Shown here piece after piece: positions 61,551 through 64,000 of a DNA stretch of 64,000 nt. The notes below the pieces were generated by a model. That model had not been told where the DNA came from. It was given only the letters and a program-made list of their open reading frames with translations, and ran no database searches. The position numbers and the translations under genes are program-made. Source of the DNA: Sulfitobacter sp. CW3 (GTDB lineage Bacteria > Pseudomonadota > Alphaproteobacteria > Rhodobacterales > Rhodobacteraceae); NCBI RefSeq assembly GCF_019392245.1, contig NZ_JAHXRL010000006.1:124001-188000 (forward strand), given 5' to 3'. Each line of letters begins with the position of its first letter. The stretch's first letter is position 1.

Positions 61551-62904
61551 CGCCCCACACGCCGATCACTTGGTCGCGTCGCCTAGCGTGACGTTACTGC
61601 GTGATCGGCTGGCATCCGGTGCGCTGGATGCCATTGTCTTGGTCGAAAGCTATATCAAACGGATCGAAGCCCGCGAGGCCGAGGTCGGCGCGTGGGCTTG
61701 GTTCGATGCAGATTTCGTGCGCGCGCAGGCCAAAACGCTGGATGCACAGCGCCGTGCGGGGCTGCCGTTGGGCCGTCTGCACGGGCTTCCAGTAGGGTTG
61801 AAAGACGTCATTGATACCCTGCGCATTCCGACAGAAAACGGATGCGCGGGCGATGCAGGGCGGGTGCCACTGCGCGACGCTTTTATCGTTGAGCGCCTCA
61901 AGAAAGAGGGCGCGATCATCATGGGCAAGACGGTCACGACCGAACTTGCCTTTATGCACCCGGGCAAAACCGCCAACCCGCATAATCTGGCCCATACGCC
62001 GGGCGGATCATCGCAAGGGTCTGCTGCCGCAGTGGCCGATGGCATGGTCCCTTTGGCCATTGGCACGCAAACCGGCGGGTCCATAATCCGGCCTGCATCG
62101 TTTTGTGGCGTGACCGGATACAAGCCGACATTCGGCGCGATCCCGCGACGTGGGGTTTTGACCCAATCGCCAACGCTGGACACCATCGGTGTTTTCGCCA
62201 GCGATCCCGCAGGGGCCGCATTGCTAGCAGAGGTTTTGTTCGGCCATGACATCGACGACCCGGCAACCACATTGGCCCCCACACCTGCGCTGCATGCGGC
62301 GGCGGTGTCAAAGCCACCTCTGCCGCCGGTGTTCGGTTTTATGCGCCCCCCGGGCTGGGACGATCACGCTGAGCCGCAGTTGAAAGAAGCCTTTAACGAA
62401 CTGATTGCAGCACTTGGCGATCAGGCGTTTGAATTGCCGCTGCCATCTGTGTTCCAATCCGCCGCCGAGCAGCGCAAAATGATCAATTTTGCGGAAATGG
62501 CATATCACTATTACCCCTACGCCCGCGATATGGGCGATCAGTTGGGGCAGGTGACGCGGGATGCGATCACCGAGGGGAACGCGGTTCTGGCCCGCGATTA
62601 CCAATCAGCCTGCGATATGCCCAAGGTGTTGAATGCAGCACTGGATGAATTACTGACCCGCTGCGACGCTTTGATTTGCCCGTCGGCAACCGGGCCCGCA
62701 CCGCGCGGCCTTGAAACAACCGGCGATCCGATTTTCAACGGTCTTTGGACATTCTGCGGCACACCTTGCATCAGCCTGCCGCTTCTCACCTCGCACGAGG
62801 GGCTGCCAATGGGCGTCCAGCTTGTCGGGGAACGTGGCAATGACGCGCGTCTGATGCGCACGGCGCAATGGCTTTTCGACTGGGTCGATGGCGCAACACA
62901 ATAA
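61540..62904 (+). CDS. Amidase signature family hydrolase
   Basis: Cytoplasmic amidase of 454 residues. The catalytic Lys88 is in PVGLKDVID. The Gly/Ser loop TPGGSSQGSAAAVADG (residues 153-168) carries the cis-Ser, and the nucleophile Ser181 is in GTQTGGSIIRPAS, so the Ser-cisSer-Lys triad is intact. The ATG at 61540 overlaps the TRAP permease end by 11 bases; the longer frame from 61498 runs inside that gene. Co-transcription with the TRAP genes suggests it hydrolyses an amide or ester related to the imported compound. Substrate unknown. Confidence 0.9.
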   Translation: MDDNAPHADHLVASPSVTLLRDRLASGALDAIVLVESYIKRIEAREAEVGAWAWFDADFVRAQAKTLDAQRRAGLPLGRLHGLPVGLKDVIDTLRIPTENGCAGDAGRVPLRDAFIVERLKKEGAIIMGKTVTTELAFMHPGKTANPHNLAHTPGGSSQGSAAAVADGMVPLAIGTQTGGSIIRPASFCGVTGYKPTFGAIPRRGVLTQSPTLDTIGVFASDPAGAALLAEVLFGHDIDDPATTLAPTPALHAAAVSKPPLPPVFGFMRPPGWDDHAEPQLKEAFNELIAALGDQAFELPLPSVFQSAAEQRKMINFAEMAYHYYPYARDMGDQLGQVTRDAITEGNAVLARDYQSACDMPKVLNAALDELLTRCDALICPSATGPAPRGLETTGDPIFNGLWTFCGTPCISLPLLTSHEGLPMGVQLVGERGNDARLMRTAQWLFDWVDGATQ

Positions 62905-62917
62905 GGAATGAAATGAC

Positions 62918-63079
62918 ATGAACCGCATACTTGCCCTTTTCGCATTCGCCACGCTTGCTGTATTTTTGCTGATTTTAGCTGTCAAAGTGCCAAGCCCTGA
63001 TCTGGTGATTATTGTCGTCGTGACCCTCGGGTTCGTAGGTTATGATTTTGCCACCTCAAGCAAAAACAAGCGAGATTAA
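62918..63079 (+). CDS. 53-residue membrane protein
   Basis: Small frame MNRILALFAFATLAVFLLIL AVKVPSPDLV..., with two hydrophobic helices (about 3-22 and 27-42) and a basic end (SSKNKRD). AAGGAATG precedes the ATG at nine bases. It sits 13 bases after the amidase stop and four bases before the dehydrogenase start, tightly within the operon. The spacing, ribosome site and clean two-helix pattern support a real small membrane protein. No family recognised. Confidence 0.75.
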   Translation: MNRILALFAFATLAVFLLILAVKVPSPDLVIIVVVTLGFVGYDFATSSKNKRD

Positions 63080-63083
63080 CCTC

Positions 63084-64000
63084 ATGCCCAAGCCGGTTAT
63101 CTGGATTACGCGCACTCTCTCTGACGCCACCCTGACCCGTGCCCGCCGCGACTACGAAGTCATCTGGGACCCTGCAGATACACCGGGCAGCGCGGATGAT
63201 ATCATCGCGATGAGCGCAAAGGTCGACGGCGTCATTCCGTGCCATTCCGAACATTTCAGCGCCGATGTCGTGGCCCGACTTGATCCACGTCTTAAGATTG
63301 TCGCGAACCATTCTGTCGGCGTTGATCACTGCGATCTGCCCGCGCTTGCGGCCAAAGGGATCACCGTCACCAACACGCCCGGCGTGCTATCGGATGCCAC
63401 GTCTGAACTGGCGATGATGCTGATGCTGGGGGCCGCACGTCACGCGGTCGAGGGGGATCGCACAGTGCGGTCCGGTGAATGGAAAACCTGGTCGCCGGGC
63501 TTTTTGGTGGGCAAACAAGTCACCGGCGCGCGGCTGGGGATTATTGGCATGGGCGGCGTCGGCCGCGCCTTTGCCCGCAAGGCGCGTGGCTTTGATATGG
63601 AAATCCATTATCACAACCGCAGTCGCCTTTCGCCCGAGGACGAGGCCGGCGCGATCTATCATGAAAACCTTGATGATCTGTTGGCGGTTGCCGATTTTCT
63701 GTCATTGCACTGTCCCGCAACGCCGGACACGACCGGATTGCTGAACGCCAACCGGATGGCGCAATTGCCCAAGGGCTGCGTGGTGGTGAACACGGCGCGG
63801 GGCGCATTGGTGGATGAAGATGCATTGCTGAAGGCCGTTGAAAGCGGCCATGTCGGCGCGGCTGGGCTTGATTGTTTTGTCACTGAACCCGGTGGCAATC
63901 CGGCTTTGGCACAGCATGAAAACATCATGATGATGCCCCATGTCGGCAGCGGCACGATCACGACGCGTAATGCCATGGGGTTCAAAGCACTGGATAATCT
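63084..64000 (+). CDS. D-isomer 2-hydroxyacid dehydrogenase (3' truncated by window end)
   Basis: NAD(P)H-dependent oxidoreductase resembling glyoxylate/hydroxypyruvate reductases. The frame is open to the last base, giving about 305 residues so far. The nucleotide motif is LGIIGMGGVGRAFARKARGF. Catalytic Arg239 (VVNTARGALVDE), Glu268 (GLDCFVTEP) and His286 (MMMPHVGSGT) are all in place. The ATG at 63084 has only a weak ribosome site, but reads MPKPVIWITRTL. Likely last or middle gene of the TRAP/amidase operon, reducing a 2-keto acid or oxidising a 2-hydroxy acid related to its cargo. Confidence 0.9.
   Translation, partial: MPKPVIWITRTLSDATLTRARRDYEVIWDPADTPGSADDIIAMSAKVDGVIPCHSEHFSADVVARLDPRLKIVANHSVGVDHCDLPALAAKGITVTNTPGVLSDATSELAMMLMLGAARHAVEGDRTVRSGEWKTWSPGFLVGKQVTGARLGIIGMGGVGRAFARKARGFDMEIHYHNRSRLSPEDEAGAIYHENLDDLLAVADFLSLHCPATPDTTGLLNANRMAQLPKGCVVVNTARGALVDEDALLKAVESGHVGAAGLDCFVTEPGGNPALAQHENIMMMPHVGSGTITTRNAMGFKALDN

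Overview
The window reads as chromosomal DNA of an alphaproteobacterium of the Rhodobacterales, most likely a marine Roseobacter-group member. The evidence is a PHB granule locus (phaC-phaP-phaR), a Mur-like Fur protein divergent from sitABCD, TRAP transporters, Hint_2/RTX exoproteins, DUF2842/DUF3572 proteins, a GlpX-type bisphosphatase and a single-chain SdaA. I see no insertion sequence, prophage, CRISPR array or rRNA operon. One tRNA gene (Glu, TTC) is present. Genes are densely packed, with many ATGA/TGATG/TAATG stop-start overlaps.

Layout. 1-3.1 kb: PHB synthase (5' truncated), phasin and the PhaR repressor, with two CTGC-N3-GCAG operators. 3.1-12.6 kb (minus strand): a DegT-type aminotransferase, an FAD amine oxidase, two glutamine-synthetase-like ligases with a class I amidotransferase between them, and a complete polar amino-acid ABC importer. 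Together these suggest uptake and gamma-glutamylation of an amine. 12.7-17.6 kb (minus): tandem TerB-like proteins, a DUF1330 protein, RlmJ, CTP synthase, SecG and a small membrane protein. 17.6-25.7 kb: a dispersed inverted repeat, purA, a DUF2842 protein, a long acidic protein, thiamine diphosphokinase, an EamA transporter, a PleD-like diguanylate cyclase with degenerate receivers, a DUF3572 protein and a HAD phosphatase. 25.8-30.8 kb: a non-pyrrolysine MttB-family methyltransferase, an H-NOX-like protein lacking the heme ligand that is translationally coupled to a GGDEF protein, and a large FAD/NAD(P)-binding protein. 31-41 kb: a lipoprotein, tRNA-Glu, recJ, glpX, hom, a small lipoprotein, a TetR regulator with its palindrome, a nitroreductase, sdaA and a GST. 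41.3-49.9 kb: rpiA, gor, hflK, hflC, an inserted Hint protein, a DegP-like protease and a TetR regulator. 49.9-54 kb: the Mur-like regulator and sitABCD. 54-58.1 kb: a gene-poor region, then a 950-residue RTX/Hint exoprotein. 58.3-64 kb: a TRAP transporter, an amidase, a 53-residue membrane protein and a D-2-hydroxyacid dehydrogenase cut by the window end.

The points I consider most worth following are: the heme-ligand-less H-NOX/GGDEF pair; the amine gamma-glutamylation and ABC cluster, including a permease without a conventional start codon at its apparent N-terminus; the two Hint proteins, one of which separates hflKC from degP; the intergenic repeat family; and the long palindrome in front of the TRAP operon.
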